From WRAV01 sp050950205 (GTDB taxonomy: Bacteria; Bacillota; Clostridia; Oscillospirales; Ruminococcaceae): DNA of 64,000 nucleotides. The translations under genes were made by a program, and so were the position numbers. Positions 34,694 through 43,423 of this stretch are shown here, in pieces. The stretch is from the NCBI GenBank assembly GCA_050950205.1, contig JBMNHF010000007.1, positions 248,001 to 312,000 on the forward strand. The letters are read 5' to 3'. Position 1 is the first letter of the stretch. Every line of letters starts with the position of its first letter. The notes under the pieces were generated by a model. That model did no database searches and was not told the origin of the DNA. It worked only from the letters and a program-made list of their open reading frames with translations.

Positions 34694-35059
34694 TTAATGC
34701 TTGGGCGGAATAATTTCGATCCAGTACCCGTCGGGATCTTGAATAAAGTATATCCCCATCTTTGGATTCTCGTAACAGATGCAGCCCATCTCTTTGTGCA
34801 GGGCGTAGGCGGCTTCAAAATCCTGCGCCTCAAAGGCCAGGTGAATTTCGTTGTCCCCTAAGTTATAAGGATCCTGTCTGCCCCGCAGCCAGGTCAACTC
34901 CAACTGATGGGTGGATTGCCCGTCTCCCAGAAAAACAAGGGTAAAGTCCTCGGTTTCCTTGCGGCGCACCTCCTGAAGATCCAAAGCGGTTTGATAGAAT
35001 TCCAGGCTGCGTTCCAAATTTAACACATTGATGTTGTTGTGCAAAAACTTGAATTTCAT
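34694..35059 (-). CDS. VOC-family (glyoxalase I-like) protein
   Basis: 121 residues, two beta-alpha-beta modules as in lactoylglutathione lyase: LHNNINVLNLERSLEFYQTALDL at the start, the glutamate-containing LELTWL, HLAFEAQDFEAAY in the middle and the metal-binding end IYFIQDPDGYWIEIIPP. Methylglyoxal detoxification is the likeliest role, but VOC proteins are diverse. ATG 35059 has GGAGG about 9 nt upstream; an earlier in-frame start adds 11 residues over the ribosome site. Confidence 0.85.
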   Translation of the reverse strand: MKFKFLHNNINVLNLERSLEFYQTALDLQEVRRKETEDFTLVFLGDGQSTHQLELTWLRGRQDPYNLGDNEIHLAFEAQDFEAAYALHKEMGCICYENPKMGIYFIQDPDGYWIEIIPPKH

Positions 35060-35200
35060 AGGAAATTCCCTCCTGTATGGCAATAATGACAAAACACACC
35101 CAGAGGAAGCTGTCTTACCATAGTATACATTGGAGGTTCTTCCATTACCACTTCCAGATGGTTAAGATGCGGTAACAAATTGATACCGTTTTTGCCAAGC

Positions 35201-35566
35201 TCAACTGATATAATCTTCTATACGGGCGTTGAGCTCCTCGCTGGTATAAATTTTGATCCCTTCTTTGAGCTGGATGCGGTCATATTCCGGCAGATGTTTG
35301 AGCTGCTTGTCAAAAATAAGTTCCGGCACCTCGGAGCCTCGGGCAAAAATGGCAATTCTTCCTTGATGCTCTTTGATCATATAAAGATAATCGTCCTCTA
35401 TTTCCTGCTGCGGATATTGGGGCTGCATGGCTTCTATGCCGGAAACCGGCTCCTGAATCGGAAGAGCGTCCTGCTCCCGCCCCGGCTGCAGGGAAACAAT
35501 AATAGCCGCAGCAATGGTTACCGTCAAGGCAGCTGCCGTTGCCGCCAGACGCTTATCCCAAATCAT
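35201..35566 (-). CDS. Membrane-anchored protein with a BofC C-terminal-like domain
   Basis: 121 residues with one N-terminal membrane segment (about 8-27) and an extracytoplasmic part. The C-terminal YLYMIKEHQGRIAIF ... LPEYDRIQLKEGIKIYTSEELNARIEDY resembles the BofC C-terminal domain, known in Bacillus as an intercompartmental regulator of SigK activation during sporulation. Many clostridial spore-formers carry such short versions without assigned function. It is divergent from the PBP gene. A run of G lies upstream of the ATG. Confidence 0.65.
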   Translation of the reverse strand: MIWDKRLAATAAALTVTIAAAIIVSLQPGREQDALPIQEPVSGIEAMQPQYPQQEIEDDYLYMIKEHQGRIAIFARGSEVPELIFDKQLKHLPEYDRIQLKEGIKIYTSEELNARIEDYIS

Positions 35567-35699
35567 TTGTTTGCCCCCCTTATCGGGTAAAATCGTTGGA
35601 TTGCACTGATAGCCTGCCCCGCTAAATGGTAAATTATTCCGTTTTTGTCCATTTCTTTTGAAATATTAAGAAAAAAGATATATTCCCGGGCAGAATATA

Positions 35700-35708
35700 T
35701 GTTATAAT
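35700..35708 (+). promoter_or_regulatory. Extended -10 promoter of the PBP gene
   Basis: TGTTATAAT (TGn plus TATAAT at 35703-35708) without a clear -35. The 140-nt leader includes a small ACCGG/CCGGT hairpin near 35740-35765. Confidence 0.5.
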
Positions 35709-35846
35709 ACAAAAGATCATCATGACGCTGCAGACACCCAAGGAAACCGGGCGGCTTCGCCTTCCGGTTGGAATTGCTGTCTGCCGTCGTATGGATCAGT
35801 TTATGATATCGGCGCGAGCTTTGCGCTTTTTGCGAGGGATTTTTCA

Positions 35847-38201
35847 ATGAACCAAAGCATTCCCAACAAGGCTACACCTACGGGTGCTCCTCCCGGCAGA
35901 CGACCGGCAAGGCCTCCCAAAAAGAAACTGCCTCTGGGCCTGCGGGCTACAAGGGGGCTGTTTGTTGCCATCGGCAGGGTGCTGATTACCCTGATTTTGG
36001 TGGGGATTATCACCGGATGCATTGTAGGCTGTGTCCTGACCGTTTACATCTTGCAGTACATTGGATCCGACAACTCGGTGGATTTGGAAGCGGTTAAAAT
36101 GGGGTACACCTCCCTGATGCTGGCCGAGGACCCCAAAACCGGTGAGGAAGTTATTCTAAAGCGTCTGTACTACGGCGGACAGGACCGCACCTGGGTGGAT
36201 TATGACAACATCAGCGAATACACCAAAAAGTCCATCGTCGCCATTGAGGACAAGCGTTTCTGGACCCATGACGGCGTGGACTGGCGGCGAACGGTGGGTG
36301 CCTTTATCGGTATGTTCCTGCCGGTGGAGGGCACCACCACCGGAGGCGGTTCCACCATTACCCAGCAGTTGATTAAAAACGTCACCGGAGACAACGACTA
36401 CCGGGTGGAGCGCAAGGTGCGGGAAATCTTCCGGGCGCTGGATCTGCACAAAAACTACTCCCGGGAAGAGATTTTGGAGGCATACCTCAATCTGGTGCCT
36501 CTGGGCAACGGTACCAACGGTATTCAGGCAGCAGCCAACTTTTATTTTGGAAAGGACGCCAAGGATCTCACTTTGGAGGAAAGCGCCGCCATTGTGGGCA
36601 TCACGAAGTATCCGGGACTGTACAACCCCTATCGGAACCCGGAAGAGCATAAAAAACGCCAGGTTCACGTTCTTTCTGAGATGCTCAGTCAGGGGATGAT
36701 CACCCAAGAGGAATATGATAAGGCAGTGGATGCCAAGCTCAACTTTGTGGACAGAGACTCCCATGAAACCTCTTCCTCCCAAACCTCCAGCTATTTTGTG
36801 GACCATGTCATCAATGAAGTGGTAGCCGATTTGATGGAGTACAAGGGGATGGAAAAAAGCTATGCCCTCAACCAGATTTACAGCGGCGGATACCGAATTT
36901 ACACCACAGTGGATTTGGATATGCAGGCTTATTTGGAGGAGTTCTTCCGCACCTCTGAAAACTTCCCCGCCGTCATTGGTGAAGAATACCCCGAATCGGC
37001 CACCGCCATCATCGACCCTTCCGGCAAGCTGCTGGCAGTGGTGGGTGGCATTGGCGAAAAAACCGGGGAGCGCACCTTTAACCGGGCCACCATGTCCCGC
37101 CGGCATCCCGGCTCGGCCCTCAAACCCATTGGGCCCTATGCATTGGCCTTTGAGCGCAACAACCTCACCTGGTCCACCATTGTGGAGGACAGCCCCCTTA
37201 CCGACGCCCCCGATGGCTGGTCTCCCGTCAACTACTACAGCGGCTTTTTGGGGCCCATTACGGTAGACCGGGCCATTCAGCAGTCGGTCAACACCGTGGC
37301 CGCCAAGGTGGTTCAGATGCTCACCCCCCGCCGGGTATTCAACTTCTTGCGGGATGACCTGCATTTTACCGGTCTGGTGGAGCGGGAAGTACAGGGAAAC
37401 ATTGTCCTCACCGACGTGGCCATCAGCCCCATGGCTCTGGGAGCCCTCACCTACGGCGTCTCCCCTTTGGAGATGGCGGGAGCCTATCAAATTTTCATCA
37501 ACGGGGGACAGTACACCAAGCCTTACTCCTACACACGTATCGAGGACTTTGAGGGCAATATCATCCTGGAAAAGGACACCACCCCCACCCAGGTCATTGC
37601 CAAGGATACCGCCGTACTGCTCAACAAACTCCTGCAGCAGGTAGTGGTAGGCCCCCACGGAACCGCTCGAAACGCCCGTCTGGACAATATGCCCACCGGA
37701 GGCAAAACCGGAACCTCTCAGGACAACACCAATCAGTGGTTTGTGGGCTTTTCCCCTTATTACGTAGCTCCCGCTTGGCTCGGATACGATCGCACCACCA
37801 AGGTGGTGGTGGATGCCAACGGCAGACGCCAGGTGGTACCCAACGCCGTGCGCTACTACACCTTTCCCCCGCCTGTTTTGTGGAAGAGCATGATGCAGCC
37901 GCTGCACACCGATTTGGAGTACAAGGATTTTATCGAGTCTCCCAATGTGGTGTCCATGACCTATTGCACCGAATCGGGAGGAATTGCCACTGCCTACTGT
38001 CCCACCACCGCTTCGGGATGGTATAAAACCAGCCGAATTCCCTCCAACTGCACCCTCCACACCAGTGCCCCCATCGAGGCGGGAGAGCGCAGCGACTTTG
38101 ATATTGACAACGACGATTATGTCAGCCCATGGCTTCGTCGCCGGAGCGGCGGTGGCACTGCCATCGACAGCAACCGCAGCATCTTTGACGAGATAGACTA
38201 A
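35847..38201 (+). CDS. Class A penicillin-binding protein (bifunctional transglycosylase/transpeptidase)
   Basis: 784 residues; polymerises and crosslinks peptidoglycan outside the membrane. A basic, proline-rich cytoplasmic N terminus precedes one membrane helix (about 40-68). The GT51 domain shows EDKRF (134-138) and GGSTITQQL (about 168-175). The transpeptidase has SALK near 422, SVN near 478 and KTGTS near 618. A short tail has four cysteines (YCTE, YCPT, NCTLH and others) and ends in an acidic stretch. The family corresponds to PBP1A. Single-gene unit with its own terminator. Confidence 0.95.
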   Translation: MNQSIPNKATPTGAPPGRRPARPPKKKLPLGLRATRGLFVAIGRVLITLILVGIITGCIVGCVLTVYILQYIGSDNSVDLEAVKMGYTSLMLAEDPKTGEEVILKRLYYGGQDRTWVDYDNISEYTKKSIVAIEDKRFWTHDGVDWRRTVGAFIGMFLPVEGTTTGGGSTITQQLIKNVTGDNDYRVERKVREIFRALDLHKNYSREEILEAYLNLVPLGNGTNGIQAAANFYFGKDAKDLTLEESAAIVGITKYPGLYNPYRNPEEHKKRQVHVLSEMLSQGMITQEEYDKAVDAKLNFVDRDSHETSSSQTSSYFVDHVINEVVADLMEYKGMEKSYALNQIYSGGYRIYTTVDLDMQAYLEEFFRTSENFPAVIGEEYPESATAIIDPSGKLLAVVGGIGEKTGERTFNRATMSRRHPGSALKPIGPYALAFERNNLTWSTIVEDSPLTDAPDGWSPVNYYSGFLGPITVDRAIQQSVNTVAAKVVQMLTPRRVFNFLRDDLHFTGLVEREVQGNIVLTDVAISPMALGALTYGVSPLEMAGAYQIFINGGQYTKPYSYTRIEDFEGNIILEKDTTPTQVIAKDTAVLLNKLLQQVVVGPHGTARNARLDNMPTGGKTGTSQDNTNQWFVGFSPYYVAPAWLGYDRTTKVVVDANGRRQVVPNAVRYYTFPPPVLWKSMMQPLHTDLEYKDFIESPNVVSMTYCTESGGIATAYCPTTASGWYKTSRIPSNCTLHTSAPIEAGERSDFDIDNDDYVSPWLRRRSGGGTAIDSNRSIFDEID

Positions 38202-38275
38202 CGAGGCGTAAAACCCTGTGTTCCATCTTTAAAGAGTATCTCTTGTTTTTATAACCGAGCAGCCTAATAAGAAAC

Positions 38276-38306
38276 GACCTGGAGTTTGCACTCCAGGTCT
38301 TTTTTA
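38276..38306 (+). terminator. Terminator after the PBP gene
   Basis: GACCTGGAGT (38276-38285) with ACTCCAGGTC (38290-38299), 4-nt loop, then seven T. It may also serve the convergent ABC operon weakly. Confidence 0.88.
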
Positions 38307-38317
38307 TTCCAATGAAT

Positions 38318-39115
38318 TTACTTGGCCAGCAGTACGCGGTCGTTGGCGAATTCTTCTCCGCTGGCCTTTCCAAAGCGTTCCAAAAGGCCTTCTACGGTTA
38401 GGTTTTTCTTTTCCTCACCCTGAATATCCAAGATAATCTGGCCATCGTGCATCATAATCAAACGGTTTCCGTGTTTGATGGCATCCCGCATATTGTGGGT
38501 GACCATCAGGGTGGTCAAATTGCCTTCCTTGACAAATCGCTCGGTCAATTCCAGCACCTTGATGGCAGTTTTGGGATCCAGAGCTGCTGTATGCTCATCC
38601 AACAGCAATAGCTTTGGCTTTTTCAGGGTGGCCATCAGCAGAGTGAGGGCTTGTCGCTGGCCGCCGGACAGCAGTCCCACCTTTGTGGTTAACCGGTCCT
38701 CTAGACCCAGCCCCAGCAGGGCCAAATGCTCTTTGTAAAGAGCCCGTTCCTTATTGCTGATGTACCATTTTAAGCCGCGGGGCTGCCCCCGGCGAAAGGC
38801 GAGGGCAAGGTTTTCCTCAATGCTCATGTTGGCAGCCGTGCCCATCATCGGGTCCTGAAAGACACGTCCAAGCATGGCGGCCCGCTTGTGTTCCGGGAGC
38901 TTTGTCACATCTACGCCATTCACTTCCAGCGACCCCTGATGGATGGTGTATACACCTGCAATGCAGTTTAACAGGGTAGACTTTCCGGCGCCGTTACCGC
39001 CGATCAGGGTGACAAAATCCCCTTCGTTTAGATGCAAATTCACACCCCGCAGGGCTATTTTTTCGTTGACGGTTCCGGCATTAAAAACCTTGAAAATTTC
39101 TTTGGCTGACAGCAA
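38318..39115 (-). CDS. ABC transporter ATP-binding protein (TrpXYZ/amino-acid type)
   Basis: 265 residues: Walker A GGNGAGKST, Q loop VFQDPMMG, signature LSGGQRQALTLLMA, Walker B LLLLDEHTAALD (His replaces the usual Pro after Glu) and switch histidine VTHNM. Domain order and the neighbouring permease match transporters with an ABC_sub_bind-type receptor, predicted for aromatic amino acids. The start is TTG at 39115, directly after the permease stop with GGGGG about 7 nt upstream. Last gene of the T-box operon. Confidence 0.9.
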   Translation of the reverse strand: MLSAKEIFKVFNAGTVNEKIALRGVNLHLNEGDFVTLIGGNGAGKSTLLNCIAGVYTIHQGSLEVNGVDVTKLPEHKRAAMLGRVFQDPMMGTAANMSIEENLALAFRRGQPRGLKWYISNKERALYKEHLALLGLGLEDRLTTKVGLLSGGQRQALTLLMATLKKPKLLLLDEHTAALDPKTAIKVLELTERFVKEGNLTTLMVTHNMRDAIKHGNRLIMMHDGQIILDIQGEEKKNLTVEGLLERFGKASGEEFANDRVLLAK

Positions 39116-40009
39116 TTACTGACCCCCCTGAATGGACACTTTGATGGGATGAATTTTTTTCTTAAAGACAGGCAGTGACAAAGCGATGGCAACGGTAATT
39201 GCTGTAAACAGCTTCAGGTCGTTGGCCGGCATGCCCAGCTTGAGCACCAATGCAATAATCATGCGGTAGGTTATGGCACCAAGCACCAGGGAAATCAACC
39301 GGCTGAAAAAGTTCTTCTTGCCAAAAAGCACCTCGCCGATGATGACGGAGGCAAGCCCAATGACGATGGAACCGGTCCCCATCTGCACATCGGCAAAGCT
39401 TTGACTTTGGGCAATCAATGCGCCGCTGATTGCTACCAGTCCATTGCTGATCACCAGCCCAATGATTTTCATACCGTCGGTGTTAACCCCTTGTGCCCGA
39501 ACCATATGGGGGTTGTTGCCGGTAGCGCGAATGGCTGAGCCGATTTCGGTTCCAAAGAACCAGTATAACAGGGACACAATGGCCAATACACAGAGCAGCG
39601 CAAAGGCAATGACTGCAGCGGTTGCACTTAACCCAAGGTTTTCAAACACCGTGTAAACCGTGTTCATCCGCAGCAGGGAGATGTTGGCCTTTCCCATAAT
39701 GCGCAGATTGATGGAATACAGGGCAATCATGGTTAAAATGCCCGACAAGAGGGCTGGTATTTTGAGCCGCGTGTGCAAAAGTCCCGCAGCCAGACCTGCT
39801 GCCAGCCCTCCCAGCATGGCAAGAAAGGTTGCGAAATAGGGATTTGCTCCATTGGTGATGGCCTGGGCTGCAATGGCGGCACCCATGGCAATGCTACCTT
39901 CCACCGTCAGATCTGCGATATCCAAAATACGGTAGGTAATGTAAACCCCAATGGTCATGATCGCCCATATCAGTCCAAGGGAAATAGCGCCCGAAATAAT
40001 CTGTAACAT
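39116..40009 (-). CDS. ABC transporter permease (TrpXYZ/amino-acid type)
   Basis: 297 residues with about eight to nine membrane helices; begins ISLGLIWAIMTIGVYITYRILDIADLTVEGSIAMGAAIAAQ, the pattern of permeases related to the branched-chain amino-acid family and paired with ABC_sub_bind receptors. AGAGGA lies 7-8 nt before the ATG, 35 bp after the receptor gene. Forms the membrane channel of the T-box-controlled transporter. Confidence 0.9.
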   Translation of the reverse strand: MLQIISGAISLGLIWAIMTIGVYITYRILDIADLTVEGSIAMGAAIAAQAITNGANPYFATFLAMLGGLAAGLAAGLLHTRLKIPALLSGILTMIALYSINLRIMGKANISLLRMNTVYTVFENLGLSATAAVIAFALLCVLAIVSLLYWFFGTEIGSAIRATGNNPHMVRAQGVNTDGMKIIGLVISNGLVAISGALIAQSQSFADVQMGTGSIVIGLASVIIGEVLFGKKNFFSRLISLVLGAITYRMIIALVLKLGMPANDLKLFTAITVAIALSLPVFKKKIHPIKVSIQGGQ

Positions 40010-40044
40010 TTAGGTTTCCTCTCTGCGTGCAAAAATCTATTTTT

Positions 40045-41019
40045 CTAGATGACAAACTCCTTTAAGTCATCGGGGATCTTTAGCCCAATTTCCTCTGCAA
40101 CGGTTCCGTTGATCATAAAGTCGAACTTTTCAGAGGTTTTAACGGGCATATCGGCGGGTTTGGCTTTGCCATTTAACACCTCAACCGCCATCAGGCCGGT
40201 TTGGTATCCCAAATCGTAGTAGTTGATGCCCAAAGTGGCCAGAGCGCCGTTTTCCACCATACCGGACTCACCGGCAATGACAGGAGTTTGGGAAGCGGAA
40301 GTCACCCCATGGACAATGGGCATGGAGGAGGCAAAGACGTTGTCGGTGGGAACATAGATGGCGTCGCATTGTTCCACGATAGACTGGGTAGCCTGCTGCA
40401 CGTCGTTGGAGTTGGTGACGGTGGCCTCCACATAAGCAAGGCCCAGATTTTCAATGGCCTCTTTTGCAAGCTTTGCCTGGATGATGGAATTGTCTTCGCT
40501 GGAGGTATACAACACCCCTACGGTTTTGGCATCCGGCGCCAGCTTTACCAGCAGATCAATCTGCTCTTTGATGGGATTCATGTCGCTGGTTCCGGTTACA
40601 TTTCCGCCGGGCTTTTCATTCGAATCCACCAGCTTTGCCCCTTCGTAGTCGGTGATGGCGGTACCCAGAATGGGAATGTCTTTGGTCTTGCCTGCAATGG
40701 ATTGGGCAGCAGGCGTAGCAATGGCAAGGACCAGATCCACTTGATTGCTGACAAAACGGTCGCTGATGGTGGAAAGATTGCTCTGGTCTGCTTGGGCATT
40801 TTGAAAATCAATCTCGAGATTTTGTCCATCTACAAAGTTGTTGTCCTTCAAAGCTGCGATAAAGCCTTCCCGGGCAGCGTCCAGGGCCACATGGGCCGTA
40901 TATTGAATAATGCCTACCGTTACCTTGCCGCTGTCCTTTGCGTTGGAGCATCCAAACAAGCTGCTCACCAACATCATAACAGCAACGATAAGTGACATCT
41001 TCTTGAATCCTTTTTTCAT
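40045..41019 (-). CDS. ABC transporter substrate-binding lipoprotein (ABC_sub_bind family)
   Basis: 324 residues. Signal peptide with lipobox (SSLFGC, Cys about 24), then the ABC_sub_bind fold: VTVGIIQYTAHVALDAAREGF, VDLVLAIATPAAQS, VGVLYTSSEDNS, CDAIYVPTDNVFAS and PVIAGESGMVENGALATLGI. Family members are predicted tryptophan or tyrosine receptors in Firmicutes. First gene after the T-box leader; its UAC specifier points to tyrosine as the regulatory and perhaps transported amino acid. Confidence 0.92.
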   Translation of the reverse strand: MKKGFKKMSLIVAVMMLVSSLFGCSNAKDSGKVTVGIIQYTAHVALDAAREGFIAALKDNNFVDGQNLEIDFQNAQADQSNLSTISDRFVSNQVDLVLAIATPAAQSIAGKTKDIPILGTAITDYEGAKLVDSNEKPGGNVTGTSDMNPIKEQIDLLVKLAPDAKTVGVLYTSSEDNSIIQAKLAKEAIENLGLAYVEATVTNSNDVQQATQSIVEQCDAIYVPTDNVFASSMPIVHGVTSASQTPVIAGESGMVENGALATLGINYYDLGYQTGLMAVEVLNGKAKPADMPVKTSEKFDFMINGTVAEEIGLKIPDDLKEFVI

Positions 41020-41072
41020 CTCTAATACCCCCTATTAACTGTTTTTTTTGACATGCTGCATGTACTTTTATA

Positions 41073-41101
41073 TAAAAAAATCACCCCTGCATAACAGGGG
41101 C
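41073..41101 (-). terminator. T-box terminator
   Basis: CCCCTG/CAGGGG stem (41084-41089, 41095-41100) then TGATTTTTTT on the minus strand, overlapping the antiterminator as T-boxes require. Confidence 0.92.
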
Positions 41102-41340
41102 GAAAAAATCTTTCGCGGTACCACCTTGTCTTCGTTGTATCAATACAACCTCAGCGAGCAACTAGCATTGCTCCTCCACAATAACGGTTGGAATCCGTCG
41201 CAGCCTACTCGACCAAAGGGCCTTTGGGTACGCAGCTCGCAAGATGTATTCACAGTGGTACTCACATGCTTTCTCGCACCAACCGAAAGCTCTCTGAAAT
41301 GGTTTCGCACTGCTACTGGTTCCTGGTCATAGCCTTTCAC
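41084..41340 (-). promoter_or_regulatory. T-box riboswitch, tyrosine specifier predicted
   Basis: The T-box sequence GGTGGTACCGCG lies at 41114-41125, followed by the terminator. Stem I carries AGTA on its 5' side and GAA-TAC-A on its 3' side; the specifier codon is read as TAC (41246-41248), tyrosine. The acceptor-pairing UGGU fits a tRNA with discriminator A, as in tRNA-Tyr, and not G as in tRNA-Trp. Uncharged tRNA-Tyr would open the downstream ABC operon. Confidence 0.92.
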
Positions 41341-41365
41341 TTATTGTTTTGTAATTTAGTTTCAA

Positions 41366-41394
41366 ATTATAGTCCTAGTTTCTGCATTTGTCAA
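41366..41394 (-). promoter_or_regulatory. Consensus sigma-A promoter of the T-box operon
   Basis: TTGACA (41389-41394), 17-bp spacer, TATAAT (41366-41371): a perfect match. Confidence 0.9.
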
Positions 41395-41560
41395 TAGAAA
41401 TGATGGTGCAATATTTGGAATTTACTGCTCATCCAACTGTGAATGTTGCCTATATAGTGGTGCAGGCAAATGGACCATGCACTGCTGCATTGCTGTATGA
41501 TAGGTGCAATCCCAGTGGTTTGACACGGGCAGCATCCATACTTCTGGAATGGGAGAGGAC

Positions 41561-41588
41561 ACGAAAGCCGCCGTATTGCTACGGCGGC
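41561..41588 (-). terminator. Terminator after the EAL-HDOD gene
   Basis: GCCGCCGTA (41567-41575) with its complement (41580-41588), 4-nt loop, followed by TTTCG on the minus strand; strong stem, weak T run. The rest of the 208-bp gap up to the T-box promoter shows nothing else. Confidence 0.6.
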
Positions 41589-41602
41589 CGGAAAACTGCC
41601 CA

Positions 41603-42904
41603 CTATCTGCGGCGGGGACGTCGATTGCGGGTGCGACCATTGGAAGAAACCGGAGCGTCTTCCTCGCTATCGGTGCCTTCCAAAAGATTTTTGTACCATT
41701 GCAGGGCGTTTAAGTAGGCTTTGTAGATATCCTCGGGGGTGAGGTCATAAACAATCAGCAGCCGGGAAATGGTCTTCCAATCTGCCGACTCGTACCGGTA
41801 GATGAAGCTGAGCAAAGGACCATAGTCCCCCTTCTCATACAGCAAGGCATCCCGAATGGAATCGGAAACCTGAACCATCTGCAACGCTTCTTCCATAGAC
41901 AGCTCCAAAATGGAGTCCAGCACCGAAAACAGCCCCATCAAAAATAGGCTTTGGGACTGGTCTTCCAGCCGGAATGCAGGGGCAAGGTTTTCGGCAAAGC
42001 GGGCCCGCACCAGAGAAAGGCGGGTCAATTCGTCGGGGCGGTCAGCCCCCAGCAGCTTGGAAACGGCGGTAATCACCCATTTTCGGGTTTCCACCTGCCC
42101 CAAAATGGTGACGGCGTGGCTTACGCTCTTCACCTTTTGCCGCAAACCCAAAAACGGAGAGTTGATCATGCGCATCAGGCTCACCGTCAGAGCCGTGTCC
42201 TGCTGCACCACCTCCGCCACCGCAGAAAACTCAAAGTTGTCGTCCCGCACCAGATTGAGCAGCTTGATCAGGTTCATTTTCAGAGGTTTTACCTGATGCT
42301 GCCCCTTGGTGAGGGGGACACGGTAAAACCGCCCTTCAAAGAGGGCAGGCCCCTGCTCCCGCAGCGCTTCGAAGTACTCGTTGGTGTGGATGTGGGTCAT
42401 GACGATGGAAATGTTGGGATAGTTGCGCCTTGTCAGGGCATACATCAGCTGCTGGCCGGGATGATGCATCTGCCGATGGTCGAAAAATATGTAATCGCAC
42501 AGCTCCACAATGGGGGCATAAATGTCTACCCGGTCCAGCTTTTGCACCGCAAAGCGGAAGCCTTTTTTCTTTAAGTCCCGGATGCGGCTAAGATAGGGCT
42601 CCTCAGGCCGAACATCGTTGGACAGAACAAAGATGACCTTTTCGTAAGGCACTCTGCACTGCTGGGCCAAATCCGCCAGCAGCATCAAATTGTTGACGGG
42701 GACGTAGATGGGCTTGTCCATGGTAAAGGCGTCAATTCCCACTGCATTGAGGGTGGCCAGCAACGGGGAGAGCATGGCGCCGTCAAACTCACTGGTGGCC
42801 TGATTGGCCTTCATCAGCTCGTTGCCTTCCTGATAGCGGAAATAATAAGCCTGCACCGCCATCTGTTTATCAAAAAATGGTACCGGAATGACAAGTAAGT
42901 CCAT
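41603..42904 (-). CDS. EAL-HDOD signalling protein with degenerate EAL domain
   Basis: 433 residues: an N-terminal EAL-like domain (about 1-200) and a HDOD domain (about 205-400, with LLNLVRDDNFEFSAVAEVVQQDTALTVSLMRMINSPFLG). In active YuxH-type phosphodiesterases the first motif is ExL; here it reads AYYFR (residues 19-23), so the catalytic glutamate is absent and c-di-GMP hydrolysis is unlikely. It may bind c-di-GMP or act as a scaffold. The C-terminal tail is very basic (RTRNRRPRRR). Monocistronic, close to motility loci. Confidence 0.85.
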   Translation of the reverse strand: MDLLVIPVPFFDKQMAVQAYYFRYQEGNELMKANQATSEFDGAMLSPLLATLNAVGIDAFTMDKPIYVPVNNLMLLADLAQQCRVPYEKVIFVLSNDVRPEEPYLSRIRDLKKKGFRFAVQKLDRVDIYAPIVELCDYIFFDHRQMHHPGQQLMYALTRRNYPNISIVMTHIHTNEYFEALREQGPALFEGRFYRVPLTKGQHQVKPLKMNLIKLLNLVRDDNFEFSAVAEVVQQDTALTVSLMRMINSPFLGLRQKVKSVSHAVTILGQVETRKWVITAVSKLLGADRPDELTRLSLVRARFAENLAPAFRLEDQSQSLFLMGLFSVLDSILELSMEEALQMVQVSDSIRDALLYEKGDYGPLLSFIYRYESADWKTISRLLIVYDLTPEDIYKAYLNALQWYKNLLEGTDSEEDAPVSSNGRTRNRRPRRR

Positions 42905-42933
42905 ACAATCCCCCCATTTTCTATTCGGTTTTC

Positions 42934-42962
42934 ATTATACAACAGATTTGTAAAAATATCCA
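42934..42962 (-). promoter_or_regulatory. Promoter of the EAL-HDOD gene
   Basis: TGGATA (42957-42962), 17-bp spacer, TATAAT (42934-42939). Confidence 0.45.
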
Positions 42963-42999
42963 GAAATATTTTGTGAAATTTTATGGTTAAAAAGGAGAA

Positions 43000-43033
43000 A
43001 AGCAAGGGGTGCCACGGTTTCTTGGCCACCCTT
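43000..43033 (-). terminator. Terminator of the gpr-spoIIP operon
   Basis: AAGGGGTGCCA (43004-43014) and TGGCCACCCTT (43023-43033) pair with one offset; CTTTTCTC follows on the minus strand. Confidence 0.6.
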
Positions 43034-43081
43034 GCCATGTGAAGTGAAGGTGAGTGTCCCCAGCGATGCAAAGCCGAGGGA

Positions 43082-43423
43082 CTACTGGGTTGCCTCCCGG
43101 TTGGCTTGAATTTTTTGGTAGGCATCCATCGCCTGCACCGCAAGACTTCCGGTCAGGCGCATTCCCGAAGGCAAAAACCCTCGATAGCTCCATATCACCT
43201 CCTGTACCTTGCCGGCGGTGTGAGCATTCAGATAATAGCTTTTGCCCATCCAGGAAACTTCTGCCCCTTCCGGGCCAACCCAATCCACCAGAAACATATG
43301 GGGAAACTGACCGGGCATATAGCGTTGGGTGGATAAATCCACCGCCATAAAGCCCACCAGTCCGCCAATCAGTACACAGGTGATGAAAAAAGCTCCCAGA
43401 AACATTCTTATTTTTGCTTTCAT
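43082..43423 (-). CDS. Small membrane-anchored protein after spoIIP, unknown
   Basis: 113 residues, not recognised. An N-terminal membrane segment (about 8-27, MFLGAFFITCVLIGGLVGFMA) leads to an exported domain (QRYMPGQFPHMFLVDWVGPEGAEVSWMGKSYYL). The ATG overlaps the spoIIP stop by 4 bp (ATGA), so it is translationally coupled and probably made in the same sporulation stage. A longer open frame runs upstream through spoIIP in another frame and is not coding. Confidence 0.75.
   Translation of the reverse strand: MKAKIRMFLGAFFITCVLIGGLVGFMAVDLSTQRYMPGQFPHMFLVDWVGPEGAEVSWMGKSYYLNAHTAGKVQEVIWSYRGFLPSGMRLTGSLAVQAMDAYQKIQANREATQ

Noticed and set aside
41084..41340. Tryptophan specificity for the T-box, as expected for TrpXYZ-type transporters
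   Set aside because: No UGG in the specifier position, and the acceptor-pairing base fits discriminator A rather than G.
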